This document shows, in pieces, positions 1 through 11,300 of a DNA stretch of 64,000 nucleotides. Position 1 is the first letter of the stretch; each line of letters opens with the position of its first letter. The DNA comes from Cycas panzhihuaensis. Lineage: Eukaryota; Cycadophyta. The DNA is taken from NCBI GenBank assembly GCA_023213395.1, contig CM041465.1, forward strand, positions 220,665,741 to 220,729,740, given 5' to 3'. Under the pieces are notes generated by a model, which was not told the DNA's origin, did not search any database, and was given only the letters and a program-made list of their open reading frames with translations. Position numbers and translations under genes: made by a program.

Positions 1-1454
1 GCTATAGATCAACACCTCTCTCCATTGAGGTGCTAAGAACCAACTTACTGCCTCACCCTCCCAAGGTTCCCAAATTCGATGGGACCTCATCATAAGACCC
101 AACAGACCATGTTTATAGCTTCTCTATAGTATGCATCAATTACTGGGCCTATGACCATATCCTTATGAAACTCTTCCCACGATCCCTCCAAGGTGATGTC
201 CTTAAGTGGTTCTATCGCTTGCTAGCGCATTCTATCTTTTCATTCCAACAATGCGTGGATGAATTTGTCAACTATTTTGATGTAGCCTATCCTTTCAAGA
301 GATTAATCAAAGCCCTCTTATCTCTCAAACAAGGTCACAATGAGATGAATCATGACTTTATGAGATACTTCCATGAACTTCTTCACTACACAAAGGCAAC
401 TGTACCTAAGGAGTTGAAGAGGGACCTCTTAGTCAACGCCATGCATCCTAAAGTTTATGTTAAAGTCCTTAAAATGGGGGCAACAACGTGTGACTCTGCC
501 ATAGCCAAGTGCTTGGCGCTTGAGGCAATTGAGATCCAAGTTGGTCTCAAGAAGCCTCTCAAGCCCTCACAACGACATGAGGCATATCCACCACCCCGAG
601 AGACTAAAATCTAATAGCCTGCCAAGTCTTCTTCCTATCCGACTGAGAAGACTTTAGATCCTCTCACTTCCACCATATGTTCATTCGAACATACCATTAA
701 GGAGCTCAAACTCCAAGCCCCTTCATCCCCTACCTCACATAAACCAATTCACTAAGCTTCTCAAGCTGCTCCCTTAAAGGGTGGCAACACTCAATCTTCT
801 CAAGTGAGGAAGCCCGATTCCTCTCCAGAGAAGAAATGGTATTCTATCCATGGGGAATGTTTCCATGAAGATTCACAATGCTGGGCCCAACACCCAAGAG
901 CCACCCCATAATATGATTCTTCTCCCAAATGGGCATCTAAGCCCAACTTAGACTAGCCAATCCATAAGGATCATTTTCCCAAGCATGGGGAATGTGATCG
1001 TAACAACCATAAAAAAGGTAACTGAAATAGAGGAAGATCTCCAAACCCTCACCCTTCTCAAACCAAGGGGAAGGGTGTAAGAAATTCATCCTCTTCCTCT
1101 AGTTTTCCTTACTGTCACACGCCCTCACCTTCTCGATCTTAGAACAAGGGAAAGAAGGTCATCCAAATGCTTGAGACCACACCATTATACACCCTAACTT
1201 GGTCTCAAGTAGCTAAAGAGGCAAACGATGCCTCTTCTTCCACACCTCACCTCAATTTCTTTCTGGAAGTCTCTCTTCCAGAAGTCCCTGCACTCCTCAA
1301 GATCATTCCCATGTGCCCTAATAGTTACGACTTTCAAAGAGATCTTCTCCAACCTACCACGAAGGGGAAGCTCTTCTCCGTTGTCGATGAGCTTCATACT
1401 ATGGCCGCGGGGATGTCCATAATTGATGTCTTGAGAAGTTACCCTAAACAATGA
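1..1454 (+). pseudogene. Element A gag (capsid and zinc-knuckle-like part), 5' end outside the window
   Basis: The first 164 bases continue the gag frame leftwards, with PKVPKFDG just before the open stretch at 165-614. That stretch reads FPRSLQGDVLKWF and then SFQQCVDEFVNYF, the pattern of the plant retrotransposon gag domain. After a stop at about 612 the homology continues through EKTLDPLTS (645-670) to a Cys/His stretch at about 845-905 with HGECFHEDSQCW, a degenerate nucleic-acid-binding knuckle. A second such stretch (KHGECD) lies near 975. The last open part, 1167-1454, links gag to protease. Element B has the same C-terminal half at 32,570-33,478. Several stops make it a pseudogene. 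Confidence 0.8.
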
Positions 1455-1479
1455 ACACTCCTCTTGGAAGCCTTGGAAT

Positions 1480-2000
1480 TGGGTGATGCATCTACTCACG
1501 CCTTGGGTATCGTCTCAAGTCACGAACCCATCATCTCTTTCAATCTTAAGGACCTTTCCCCAACTGGTGAAAGGAAATGCCAATGGCACTACCCCTTTGC
1601 CATAACTATTGACACTCCTGATTGCACTCTCTGAATAACCATTGTGGACAGTGGTTCTTCTGTCAATGCCATGCCCTTATGTGTCATGCAAGAGCTTGAC
1701 ATATCAGCCTTGGAGCTGGTTCCATGGTAGTTCTAAGGCTATGATGGTAGCGAAAAGACACCCTTAGGATTGGTGTCCATCCCTCTCACTTTCAAGGACA
1801 AGATTATCCTCACTAATATTATAGTTCTTCACGTCAACGTTGATTATAACATTTTGTTGGGATGCCCATGGATCAACCAAATGGGAGCCATGTGCTTGTC
1901 CTAATGGGGACAACTTAAATTCGTCCATGAGGAGTGAATGAGGGTTATCTCCTGAGAGCCTCCTCCCACCAAGCAATCTCACCAACCCTATCAAATGAAT
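1480..2000 (+). pseudogene. Element A aspartic protease (retropepsin-like)
   Basis: At 1641-1680 the frame reads IVDSGSSVNAMPL, the D-S/T-G active-site loop of a retropepsin, with the catalytic Asp codon at 1647. Downstream, KDKIILTNIIVL and a G-hydrophobic-P-W-I motif (1860-1880) match the second half of plant Ty3 proteases. The matching copy in element B is at 32,234-32,563 on the minus strand, where the loop reads VIDHSSSINAMPL, so the glycine of the triad is lost there. Stops before and after the loop break this copy. The enzyme would cut the Gag-Pol polyprotein. Confidence 0.8.
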
Positions 2001-2700
2001 TGCAATAAGGCTAAGGGCGATAAGGGCCCTTCCGCTTGTTCCATTAACATCCTTGATTCATCCCCTTCAGAAGAAGGTCTTTCATCTTCTTCCTCCAATC
2101 TTATATGCTTCGCCCCTATTGGTGTACGGAGCTATGGGTACCTCGCCGTCCTTAGTGATGATGAGTCTAATAGGGAGGATGAGGACCTTCCTCATCCAAT
2201 ATCCCTCTTAAATACTAGTAGAGAGGGCTCTCTTTGTTTCAGGTCCCCACCTAAAACCCCTTCCTTAGAGGAAACCCATTTCCCTCTTAGGTCACATGTT
2301 CTTGCTCCTACCTACCATTCAACCCTTAGCATCACCTTTTCTTCCACCTTATCACCTCTCCTTAGCAATGAGGTGGAGCAATCTCTCATTATCCTCCATG
2401 AGGGGTCTCTTTCTGACTCTTTCAAAGAGTCTCCCAAGTATGTGGAGTGGTGGATATACCACTATAGCCTTGACACTCCTTCCACTTCACACTCCTCATA
2501 TTCTTGAAGTGTGGTTATCCATCGGATAGACTATTTCGAGGATGACGAGGCCTTGCTTGAGTACCTAACAAGCTCCTCATCTAATTTCCCTTTTAGTCAC
2601 CATAGGCTTAGTCACTAGAAGATCTTAGCCATTGGATCATCTCTCGTCGACCCAAATCCATCTCCTATTCTGCCCCCTTCTGTTGACCGAGCCCCCCTTC
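1995..2700 (+). pseudogene. Element A protease-RT linker region
   Basis: The open frame 1995-2507 encodes a Ser/Pro-rich segment with GVRSYGYLAVLSDDES and SPKYVEWWIYHYS. Neither is a known catalytic motif. Both recur in element B (31,820-32,143 and 31,412-31,630, minus strand) as GIGSYGYLVVISDHES and SPDYVEWWIDHY, so the segment is a conserved part of this family's polyprotein. I do not recognise a fold. Conservation over two diverged copies suggests it was under selection while the family was active. Confidence 0.6.
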
Positions 2701-2715
2701 ACTTTAAGGAAGGGA

Positions 2716-3600
2716 ATGCCATGTACATGGGGGCAACAAAAGACATAGTCATTGCCCCAGGCAAGGTCATAAAGGTGGGAGAAGAATGTTCTCTTGATGA
2801 AATGAAGGAATACACCGTTATGTTCTAGGAATTCTAAGATGTCTTCACATGGGACTACTTTGATATGAAGGGAATAGACCCTTCTATCATTACCCACAAT
2901 CTTACCACCATTCTGGGTGCTCACCCCATGTGTAAAAAATAATACCCTCTTCATCCTAAACTTTCAGCTGCTGTCAAAATGGAAGTTGAAAAACTTCTAA
3001 ACCTAGGGTTAGTCACTTCTATCGACTACCCCAAGTGGGTATCCAACATTGTCTCGGTTACAAAAAAGAATAGGATAATTAGGATATGCATTGATTTCTG
3101 AGACATCAACAATGTGTGTCCTACGGATAACTTTCCACTCTACTTCATCGTTTAAATCATCGATTGAACTGTCAATTTTGAAGTCATGTCCTTAATGGAT
3201 AGCTTCTCAGGCTATAACCAAATAAAAATTTCTCTCGAAGATCACCATAAGATAGCCTTCACTACCCCTTGGGGCACCTTCGCCTATAAGGCGATGTCCT
3301 TTGGGCTAAAGAATACAGGCACGACCTATCAAAAGGTAATGTAATTCATCTTTCATAACTTTATCAACAAAACCTTAGAGGTTTTCATGGATGATATGAT
3401 GGGTCTCTCACGTATTAGGGCCCACCATCCTTCCGATTTGTGAGCCATCTTCACATGATGTCACAAATACCATGTAAGCCTAAACCCTCTCAAATGCATG
3501 TTTGCCATAATCACTGGCAAACTCCTCAGGTTCCTTGTCTCAAAACAATGGATCCAAATCAACCCTACAAAGTTAAGGCCATCCTTGACATATTACCTCA
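2716..3600 (+). pseudogene. Element A reverse transcriptase
   Basis: The frame passes a Tat-type entry motif (DMKGIDPSII, about 2860-2890), then HPKLSAAVKMEVEKLLNLG, FSGYNQIKISLEDHHKIAFTT and MSFGLKNTGTTYQKVM. The active-site box is F-M-D-D at 3384-3395, where most Ty3 elements have Y/F-V-D-D. In-frame stops near 3100, 3155 and 3342 prevent translation. Element B matches throughout and keeps a longer open segment at 30,474-30,737. The role was synthesis of cDNA from the element RNA. Confidence 0.88.
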
Positions 3601-4380
3601 TAAAACCCAACAACAGATCAAATTGTTCTTGGGTAGGCTTGGGTTTCTTAGGCATTTCTTGTCGAAATTTGCTATAAACACCAAACCCCTTACTAATCTA
3701 TTAAAGAAAGGGGCCCCATTTGTTTGGTCTTTAAAGGCCAATCAAGCCTTTGAAGAGCTCAAGGAAGCCCTCGCTTCCACCCAAACATTAGCCTCCTCTC
3801 TCTTTGACAAATCATTCATTCTCTACACTTTCGCTATCGATGAGTCCTTGGGTGTTATGTTTACCCAAGAAGATGATTCAGGAATCAAAAGGGCCATCTA
3901 TTTTATCAACCACACTGTCGTGGCTACTGAACTTAATTACTCACCTACCGAGAAGGAGTGCCTCTCCTTGGTGCATACTACCAAGAAGTTTAAGTACTAC
4001 TTGCTCAAGAATAATACTTGGGTGATCGTCCAATCCAATCCCCTAAGATACTTGTTGAGCCGATCTGACCTGATAGGTAGAAGTGGCAAGTGGGCCATCC
4101 TCCTTTAGGAGTTTGATCTCTGAATCATCAATAAGAAATCAAAGAAAGGGATGGTGGTGGCCGAGCAACTTGCTGACACATCCATCTTAAACCCTTCTGG
4201 TACTCCTATCAACGATTCCTTGCCTGATGAGCCTATTTTTGCCATTCAAGATTCTCCTTCTCATCCACTTACTGATAGTGAGTGGTATGGGGACATTGTA
4301 CAATACCTCGTTGAGAAGCAATATCATCCTGAAGCCAGTAACAAGGTTAGGTCATGTATTCAGGCTACTACCAGGTAATA
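3601..4380 (+). pseudogene. Element A gypsy-type RNase H domain
   Basis: Following RT, the frame reads FLRHFLSKFAINTKPLTNLLKKG, the connection segment. An RNase H-like domain follows: FAIDESLGVMF at about 3830 carries the first catalytic Asp, and ATELNYSPTEKECLSLV carries the Glu. A stop at 4108 interrupts the frame just after GKWAILL, and homology continues to about 4378. The fold removes the RNA strand during reverse transcription. It is distinct from the second RNase H-like ORF at 9548-9970. Confidence 0.82.
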
Positions 4381-5526
4381 CTTTCTCGTGGGAGAGATAT
4401 TATGCAAGAGATCTTTCGACGGGATCCTTCTTCACTGCATCAACCCCAATGAAGCAGACCAAATACTTAGTGAATGCCACAATGGCATCTACGGGGGTCA
4501 TTTTGGGGGCTAATCTATGGCCTAATAGATCCTTTGCATGGGGTACTATTGGCCATCCCTGTTCAAGGATGCCCACGCATATGCCTTGAGATGTCGGTGG
4601 TGCTAAGAGCATGCCAATATCACCCACTTGCCTTCTGAGGCCCTTCATCTTGTCATATCTCTGTGGCCCTTCTCCCAATGGGGGTTGGACCTTATCGGAG
4701 CCATATCCCCACCTTCTTTGTCGTAGCATAAGTTCATCTTCACTGTGACAAAGTACTTCACTAGATAGGCTGAAGCGGTCCCTTTGTCTTCAACTTCTGG
4801 CAAGATAATAACCACCTTCGTCTACCAACACATCATCTATCATTTTGGAGTCCCTGACGTCTTGATCACAGACAACGATACCTCTTTCTATAATAAAGAG
4901 ATGGACAAACTTTGTGAGAAGTTTAGAATTTCTCATAAAACCTCCTCCCCTTATTACCCTTAGGCCAATGGCTAAGTGGAGTCATTTAACAAACCCTCAT
5001 AAATATTTTGATAAAGACCATCATCCAATCTCAAAAAGATTGGCACCTCCAACTCCCTTCTAACCTATGGGCATATCGTACATCTATCTGCATGGCTATG
5101 GGAATGACCCCTTTCTCGCTAGTGTATGGATCAGAGGCGGTTCTCCCATTGGAGGTCGATATCCCTTCCTTATAAGTTTCCCTTTGAGGTCTTGTCGATG
5201 AGAAGTCTTTCTATTATGCTCACCTCCTAGACCTCCAGGCCTTAGACGAGAGGCACCTAGTTGCATACCAAGCGTATCTCGTTTCTAAGGCTAAGGTGCG
5301 AAGGACTTATAATAACCACCTTCGCCCTTTCCCTTTGCATCTCAAGGACCATGTCCTCAAATTAGAATATATCCATGATCGCTTATCCAAATTCAAACCC
5401 AAATGGGTTGGCTCCTTCGTCGTTCTCGAGAGCCTCGATAATGGTGCTTATAAGATTGCAACCTTAGAAGGTTTTGAATTCGAGAAAGTCATTAATGGAA
5501 AGTTCCTAAAGAAATTTTACGTGTGA
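4381..5526 (+). pseudogene. Element A integrase with C-terminal domain
   Basis: The His/Cys zinc domain is recognisable at about 4470-4620 (ECHNGIYGGHF, then a degenerate CxxC). The catalytic core has Asp in WGLDLIGA (about 4685), Asp in VLITDNDTSFYN (about 4860) and Glu in VESFNK (about 4980). The core is broken by several stops and a frameshift after 4990. The tail is open from 5296 to 5526 with KPKWVGSFVVLESLDNGAYKI, the small C-terminal barrel typical of Ty3 integrases. No chromodomain follows. The TGA at 5524-5526 is the pol stop, matched at 28,503-28,505 in element B. Confidence 0.82.
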
Positions 5527-6229
5527 CGATCCCTATCCCTGCATAGATTAGGCACACCTCTCTCTTTCTTTGGTCTGAAATGAGCCTAAACTATCACCCT
5601 AAGTGTGTCCCCATTACCCCTAATCATAGGTGGAATGGCGGTTTAGGGTGACCTACTCGTTCCTTTTCGGTTCCTCCTATGGGGCCTCTTATTCCTATTT
5701 CCCTAGGGGCCTTGCCTTCCTAATTAGGTGTATTTTCCCTATCACTCATGAGCCTAGAAACACTCCCTAACTAGGATGGCATGCTTGAGTATCGTTACTC
5801 CCTTTACTGTTGGCGCTTCCTTTGCATACTCCGCTATGCTCCTACGATGGACATATATGGCCCCTTATCTCCTAACCCCGCATACACCTATCGCTGATGC
5901 TCATGGTGATCATGTATTACCACTAAGAGTGTGGCCCTGCATGGAATGAAGTGTGTACAACTCAAACAATCCTATAACACAAATCATATAGCAAGTAATC
6001 AAAACCATCATGATCCATGACTCGTCGTGCACCTGTGTACTCATACCCATATACACACAAACATATATACAAAACATAACATCATCATACATCATCCAAT
6101 ATCATCACACTATCATGCACCAGATGGGATTCTAATGGCCCTATCTATATACATAAAAAATTATAATGTGTCATATCATATAGATGGTATGGTACATCAT
6201 CCATAGGAAGCTAGATCCTTACAGGGAGG
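5527..6229. other. Element A spacer between pol end and the antisense PMD gene
   Basis: No gene is visible. The first 80 bases share the string TGAAATGAGCCTAAACT with element B just after its pol stop. A short TA/TG/CA-rich tract lies at about 6,040-6,170 (minus-strand sense: TTTTGTATATATGTTTGTGT). This is the position where element B carries 7 kb of TA/TG/CA repeats, so it represents the unexpanded state of that locus. The two convergent genes (pol and PMD) end on either side. Confidence 0.6.
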
Positions 6230-8330
6230 AGTATAATCATGTGGTGACATATGGTGACTCACCGTAGGTCCAGTGCTTTCCCAATCAAAACTAAATACAC
6301 CATGCTCTCTAGCACTCCTGTCCTCATGGCATGTTGCCTCCTGGTCGATGTGATCCCTCTCCAGGGGGCTACATCCCTCCTAAGCTCCTCCTACACCTCT
6401 GGGAGCTCCCTGCCTTGCTCCCCTCATCTCGAGGCCTCCTTGGGGTCATCGCCATAGTATGGGTCTGCATCCTGCTGTATAACAACCTTGCTGCAATTTG
6501 ATTCATGAGCTAATCGTATCATGCCTGGGTACGATCCCTCTCTCCCTCCACTCCATGGAGCCTCTCCTCCATCCCTTAGAGCCTCTCCTCCATCTCTCAG
6601 AGTTTCTCCTCCAGCATGACCACTCTAATATGACTCTCTGCATCCCTACCTACTCCTCCCTAAGCCTCCAGCACCTGAACCCAATCTCATAGGGTATCTC
6701 TCTTTGTGCAGGTCCCATCTAGCTCTCCCTATAACTGCCTGACTCTTGTCTGATGCTCATGGAACTCTATTATCCACATGTCTCTAGCCTTGACTAGTGG
6801 GGTAAATCCTATTGTATAAGCCCATGTCGATCGTGGCTCCTTTCCTGCCTAGATGGGAGGTTGCCCCTCCGCATAGGCCTGGGGGAACATCTCCCAGACT
6901 ACCACCTCAACTAACCTCCCCATCTCTGCTGCTCCTACTAAGTCAAATACACCATATGTCAGTATATACATCTATATATGTATACCAAATAAACCAAATC
7001 AAAACAAAGCATCTAGATACCTGGTGGTCAAAAGATAATAGGAAAGGTAGTGTCTCACCTCCTAGGACTGTTGGTTCCTCAACTCAGATGACCACCTCCT
7101 CCTCGAGTCTGCCCTTGACTGTTGGTACCCCCTCCTCCTCAAATACCACCTCGCATATCTCCTACCCTATCGGGGCACCTCCACCCTCCTTAGTTATCCC
7201 TGTTGCCACTGCTCAAGTTCTCCCTACCACCCTCAGTCTCTTGACTGGTGTGTGGGGTGGCCTACCTCTCCCTGCAAATCTTGATGGACCCGACTCTCTT
7301 CTTGCAACTCCTGAAGGCCCTGCCTCTCTTCTTGTAGTCCCTGGTAGACCTGCCTCATCACCTGTTGCTCCTAACAGGCCTACCCCATCACCTCCATCAC
7401 CGCCATCATCATCGTCACCACCTTTAGGGGTACCTCTTGCCCCTTCTGCCTTGTCATCACTATCCTATCTCACCCCTCTGTATGGATCTTCCATATAGTC
7501 TTCCATGGTAAGAAGGTCTAGTGACATTGCCTCTACCGATCTTTACACATGAGCCTGATCCTCGGTCCCCCTAAATCAAGTCTACCACCTGTGGACCATG
7601 GGAGCCCACATTGAGATAAGATGTGGTCCTCTTGCCAGTGCCACCACTCCAAAGTGATAAAAAAAACTAGCACTATAGTAGTGTACTATAAGAGAAACCT
7701 CCTCTCCCTATCACTTTGATGGTGTCTAGCTAGGTGATTATGTTCACTGCTATTAAGGTGGCCTAATCCATCCTCTACCCGGCCTCACATCTCCTCATTG
7801 TATCCTTCCAGCCACTGGGAATATCTCTATAGTTCTGTTTTTGGAAGATCTGGAATAGAATACCCAGTGTGATCAATTTCCTCACCCAAGGAATGCATGA
7901 CATGACCATGCTTTGCACTAGTATCCCATGCCTCTTCCACCTATCCCGGCATGTGAAGAACATGGTCGCTTCCCTGTGCATAGTATTGTTACTAGATAAT
8001 GCCCCTAACGATGTTGGTGCTCCTCTCACTGGTACTCCCAAGATCCTTTATATGTCCCCCGATGTGATGGTGACATCCCCAACTTGGGGGAGGTGGAATA
8101 CATGTTGCCTATGATCCCAATGGGCAATGATGTCAACCAAGAGACACTGGTCCAAAGTGTACTGTGGCATCTTGATGACCTTCAGTAAACTGCATCTCCT
8201 TAGAATCCGCCTGTCCCCCCAAGTTAGCATCTCGATGAAGCTCATCATAGCCACTCTAATGTTTTGCAATTATCCACCATGATAACTGCCTGCCAAGCAC
8301 CCAAAAACTAGTTAGAATACCTTTGTGACC
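6230..8330 (-). pseudogene. Element A antisense plant mobile domain (PMD) gene, broken
   Basis: Read on the minus strand, 8269-8048 gives YTLDQCLLVDIIAHW followed by HVFHLPQVGDVTIT and, after one stop, RILGVPVRGAP. This is the hallmark of the PMD (aminotransferase-like) family, in which a His-x-Phe-hydrophobic-Pro stretch leads into a TIT.xDV.xxLG motif. Next come RKLITLGILFQIF and KQNYRDIPSGW (to about 7,790), an acidic Glu/Gly-rich linker (about 7,500-7,060), an intron (7,058-6,935), and a second exon with MGRLVEVVVWE and Leu/Glu-rich heptad-like repeats. Stops at several points kill it. PMD proteins in plants (MAIN, MAIL1) act in transcription and transposon silencing. What a transposon-borne copy does is unknown. 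Confidence 0.75.
6935..7058 (-). other. Intron in the element A antisense PMD gene (124 nt)
   Basis: The donor reads AG|GTGAGACACTACC and the acceptor TTAGTAG|GAGCAG on the minus strand. Element B has AG|GTGAGATACCCTC and GGTAG|GAGGAG at the matching places (19,649-19,782). In both copies the intron falls after the first base of a codon. The frame is then restored into homologous peptides (MGRLVEVVVWE here, MGELIKWVVTE in B). Read-through instead gives non-homologous sequence. Confidence 0.65.
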
Positions 8331-9547
8331 ATCTACCTACCCTCAAGTTGCCTCTCCCCTTCTCCAGACTGGGTTTGGCATCCCTTTGGGTCATTTTTCT
8401 CTTATTTTCTACTTACAGGTCTCTACCCCGTGCCAAACATTGTGATATCGCAGAGTTAGGCAGGGGCCCCACTAAGTTTTCAGTGCAATCTCAGTGGCCC
8501 CATGGCAAATTTCACAATACTATAATCTTTACTACGGGGCTAGTCACACCCCCCTAAAAGGGGGGGGTTATGCCCAAAAATCCTAAAAATTTTACCTGGG
8601 TGAGCCACACTCAAGCCCACCAGGACCAGGGCTACCTAATGCCCTGGTCCTCCCTCTCTCTAGGCCCAAATCAAGCTCTAGAAAATCTCAATTCGCCCTT
8701 AAGGGACCAAAAATCACCTAATAAAAACATAAAAACACATCAACTTTAATTGACAAAATGGAAAGTGTAGGGGTTGATCCACTCACTAGATCTAGCTTGG
8801 TCACTTCCATCTCATCTCCTGGGTCCTAACGGTTATCTCCTCACCTCAATCCAATGGCCCGATCTCCCTCTACATGCCTTTGAAATTGGGCGACACTTTG
8901 CTACATAAGGAAATAGGCTACAGATTGATCGTGAACCTGTGAAAATGAATCCTGTTTTCACCAAATTTTCCTTATATAGGCAAGGGCCCCGATGAGCACC
9001 TCCTCCTTTTCTCATGCTGTGATAGGCCTTGGGATCGTCTCTCTCCCCTTGTTACCTTTGCCTTCTAGGTCCATCTCCCATTTTGCCTCTATGGCCCTCT
9101 TTTCTTCTCACCCTTTCGGCGCATTCATGACATCCCCTTCAGTCTTGCAAGGCCCCTTCTACCTTGATTTTTGTACCATCTCTAAATATACCCATGTTTA
9201 TACTTATTTAGTTCATTTCATCATCCTAAATCTAGTTTCATTGCATGTTCATGCCTCTAGGGCTCCCAAGGGAAGTGTCCTCCCCATCTAAGATCGCACC
9301 TCGCTTCCTTCAGTGACCTTTGGGACCCTAAAGGGGCCTTTTCGCTACCATTTCCTTCCCGTCTGATGGGTCAGTCTCCTTGTCCCTAGGTAGCCTCATC
9401 CTTAGGTCCTCTTGCCCTTTATGACCTCTATTGATAGCCACTTGAGTCCCTCATGACTGTTTCACCTCGTTGAGTCCTTCTCGCTCATCGACCCTGCCAA
9501 CACTCTTTTTCCTCGTTTGTCGTATCGAGATCTCTATTCCTTCTATC
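8331..9547. other. Divergent intergenic region of element A (PMD gene and aRNH ORF)
   Basis: No coding sequence is recognised. The stretch separates the minus-strand PMD gene from the plus-strand RNase H-like ORF and holds the TATA-like box at 8971-8980. A polypyrimidine/polypurine run (CCCCCCTAAAAGGGGGGGG) lies at about 8,548-8,568 and can form a short hairpin. The corresponding region of element B is 17,366-18,599. Confidence 0.5.
8971..8980 (-). promoter_or_regulatory. TATA-like box of the antisense PMD gene, element A
   Basis: Minus-strand CCTATATAAG, preceded by GGGGCCCTTG. Element B has GTATAAAAGG preceded by GGCCCCAC at 17,915-17,924, at a similar distance upstream of its PMD core (about 0.8-0.9 kb). 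Position and context are conserved although the surrounding DNA has diverged. Confidence 0.5.
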
Positions 9548-9970
9548 ATGACATTACTCATCTTCATCGATGGTGGAAGTCACAGCATGCCAGGCCCTTC
9601 TGCTACTATGTGGATCCTTTGTGACTCCTTTGGGTATGACTACATGTGTTCTAAAGTCTTCCTCCCTGAGACCACCAATAACAAAGCTGAATACACAGTT
9701 GTTATTGAGGCTCTTATTGATGTGCTCTACTTCCATCATGGACTCATCATCCTCTTTTGTGACTCTCAGGTTGTGGTGTCCCATCTTACCCAGGTCTACC
9801 AGGTGTGTTGCCCATACTTGAGGGCCCTCACCTTGATTGCTAGGTCTCTTTTGACATGCTTCTCTTCCATCGATATCTGACACATCCCTTGGGATTGTAA
9901 TGTTGAGGCAGACAACCTTGTTCATCTCATCCTTGTGCGTCGCCTACCTCTCCTCGGTGACCCCCCTTAA
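9548..9970 (+). pseudogene. Element A second RNase H-like ORF (archaeal-like aRNH), one internal stop
   Basis: From the ATG at 9548 the frame reads FIDGGSHSMPGPSA, NNKAEYTVVIEAL, LFCDSQVVVSHL and, after one TGA at 9878-9880, HIPWDCNVEADNLVHL, ending at TAA 9968-9970 (141 codons including the stop). Asp in IDGGS, Glu in NNKAEY, Asp in CDSQ and Asp in EADN correspond to the four catalytic acids of RNase H. The DGGSxxxPGP and NNxAEY signatures are those of the archaeal-like RNase H that some Tat-lineage elements acquired in addition to the gypsy RNase H. Here it lies far downstream of integrase, beyond an antisense gene. It could start further upstream, but the ATG coincides with element B's start. 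Confidence 0.75.
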
Positions 9971-10461
9971 GAAACTTGTCTAGTCACTCAAGTGCCTAAG
10001 TCTCAAGTCATCCGTTCCTTCATATTATAATCCATTCGCACCTCTGAAAGCTGGCCACTAATGAGGTTTAACTATGATGACCACCAGGTTTGTTTTCTTC
10101 ACACTATTACTTGTGTTGCTTCTAGTACATAACCTCTGTTACTCTAGCTCTCCCATGTACATAATTTTCATAGCATTTGTTTGACTATAGTCATGATTAC
10201 TACCATTAGTTGCTTCATATTTATACGATGGAGGGCATCCACACTCATCTCTTTCACTACCTGTTGACACTAAGGTGACATATAAGTAGCCCCTACATCA
10301 CCTCTCCCTCATCTCCTTATCCACGTGTCCCACCACGACACTCGTCGTCATTCTTGGCTCATACCACTATTATATTTGTTATATATATGTGTATATTATT
10401 GATATTTTTGTTGCCAGCATTCGCCATTACGTTACGCTTCTAAGCAGCGAGGCTCTGTTGT

Positions 10462-10472
10462 TAAGGGGGTAG
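10462..10472 (+). promoter_or_regulatory. Polypurine tract of element A
   Basis: TAAGGGGGTAG is followed at once by TGTTTCCCAGCTACCAGGAAT. Element B has CCAAGGGGGCAA followed by TGTTTCCTGGCTACCAAGAAT at 16,329-16,297 on the minus strand. A purine run directly before a shared TG start is what the plus-strand primer site and LTR edge of a retrotransposon look like. Confidence 0.6.
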
Positions 10473-11300
10473 TGTTTCCCAGCTACCAGGAATAGACATA
10501 GATGTGTCAACTCAGGCAAGTGCAAGTACGCTTCTATCCCTTGCCTTTGTCATTTCAAGGAAAGGTAGATCGAAGCATTTCTTTTGCATTATATGATTTA
10601 TTGATTCAGTCAAGTGATCATCTTGTATCCACTGCTTAATCATGCTACATGATATTATCCTAACCTCTGATGATTTAGGGACATGGATCCCATGGAACTC
10701 CACAACCATCCTACATGTCTCCATGTCATCCCAAGCATAGATCAGCCCTTATGATCCGCTCACCATTCTATTGACATGCCTCAACCTCTAGCACCTTACC
10801 TAGGTACAGTTGACATTTCCCCATTTGTTTACTGACTTTTTAGAAACTTCTTGCCTTTAGTACTTCATCCAACAGAGGTCCCTTTGGTCCCATGACTGTC
10901 TCCTACTACCCAGACAGAGTGTCATGCCCTCTTAGGCCTAAAGTACCTCCCTTTTGGGCTTCCAACCTCTTCTTTCTTTTATTTTGCCTATGTTGTTGCT
11001 ACACTATAGTAAAGATCGTGGTATCACTACAAACTCTATAGTACCGCAAAGTTTCCCATGAAGTGATTGTCATATATTATTTTTTTTAAATCTACCATGG
11101 TAAATTTCATATTTATTACAAAATTACCATATGTCATATGTGTATTCTTGACCTTAACTGAACCCTAATCACACAATTTAGCTAGGGTTAGGTTTAAAAC
11201 CCAAAAAGACCCTCATTTCCTCCTCTTCCACTCTAGAAAAACTCTCTCTCTCACTCATTCTTCACATTCTCCTACAGAATCTCCCTGTAACATTTGGCAT
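10473..11300 (+). repeat. Candidate 3' LTR of element A (start clear, end unresolved)
   Basis: The left edge is set by the polypurine tract and by homology of the first 25 bases to the same site in element B. After that the two copies diverge quickly, and I cannot place the right end. A long LTR (above 1 kb) is likely because no closing CA with target duplication is evident nearby. The sequence holds no recognised gene. The 5' LTR of this element would lie left of the window, so no within-element comparison is possible. Confidence 0.45.

Larger units (their letters stand above)
1..10472 (+). mobile_element. Element A: Tat-like Ty3 LTR retrotransposon, internal region, left end outside the window
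   Basis: The order gag, protease, RT, RNase H, integrase on the plus strand defines a Ty3-type element. A stretch before RT reading DMKGIDPSII and an RNase H end reading GKWAILL are typical of the plant Tat group, which lacks a chromodomain. After pol come an antisense PMD gene and a sense RNase H-like ORF, then a purine-rich tract at 10,462-10,472. Every ORF is broken by stops or frameshifts, so the element is inactive. Element B (16,318-33,478, minus strand) is collinear over the whole length apart from insertions, which sets the limits and content. The Tat assignment rests on motifs, not on a tree. Confidence 0.85.

Noticed and set aside
1194-1499. Minus-strand open frame opposite the gag-protease region of element A
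   Set aside because: Shadow of the plus-strand polyprotein. No motif, and not conserved as an open frame in element B.
2637-2954. Minus-strand open frame opposite the RT entry segment
   Set aside because: Shadow of the conserved pol sequence on the other strand.
6812-7498. Plus-strand Pro/Ser-rich open frame of 228 codons
   Set aside because: It is the complement of the acidic linker and intron of the antisense PMD gene. GGN/GAN repeats on the minus strand give Pro/Ser-rich shadow frames.
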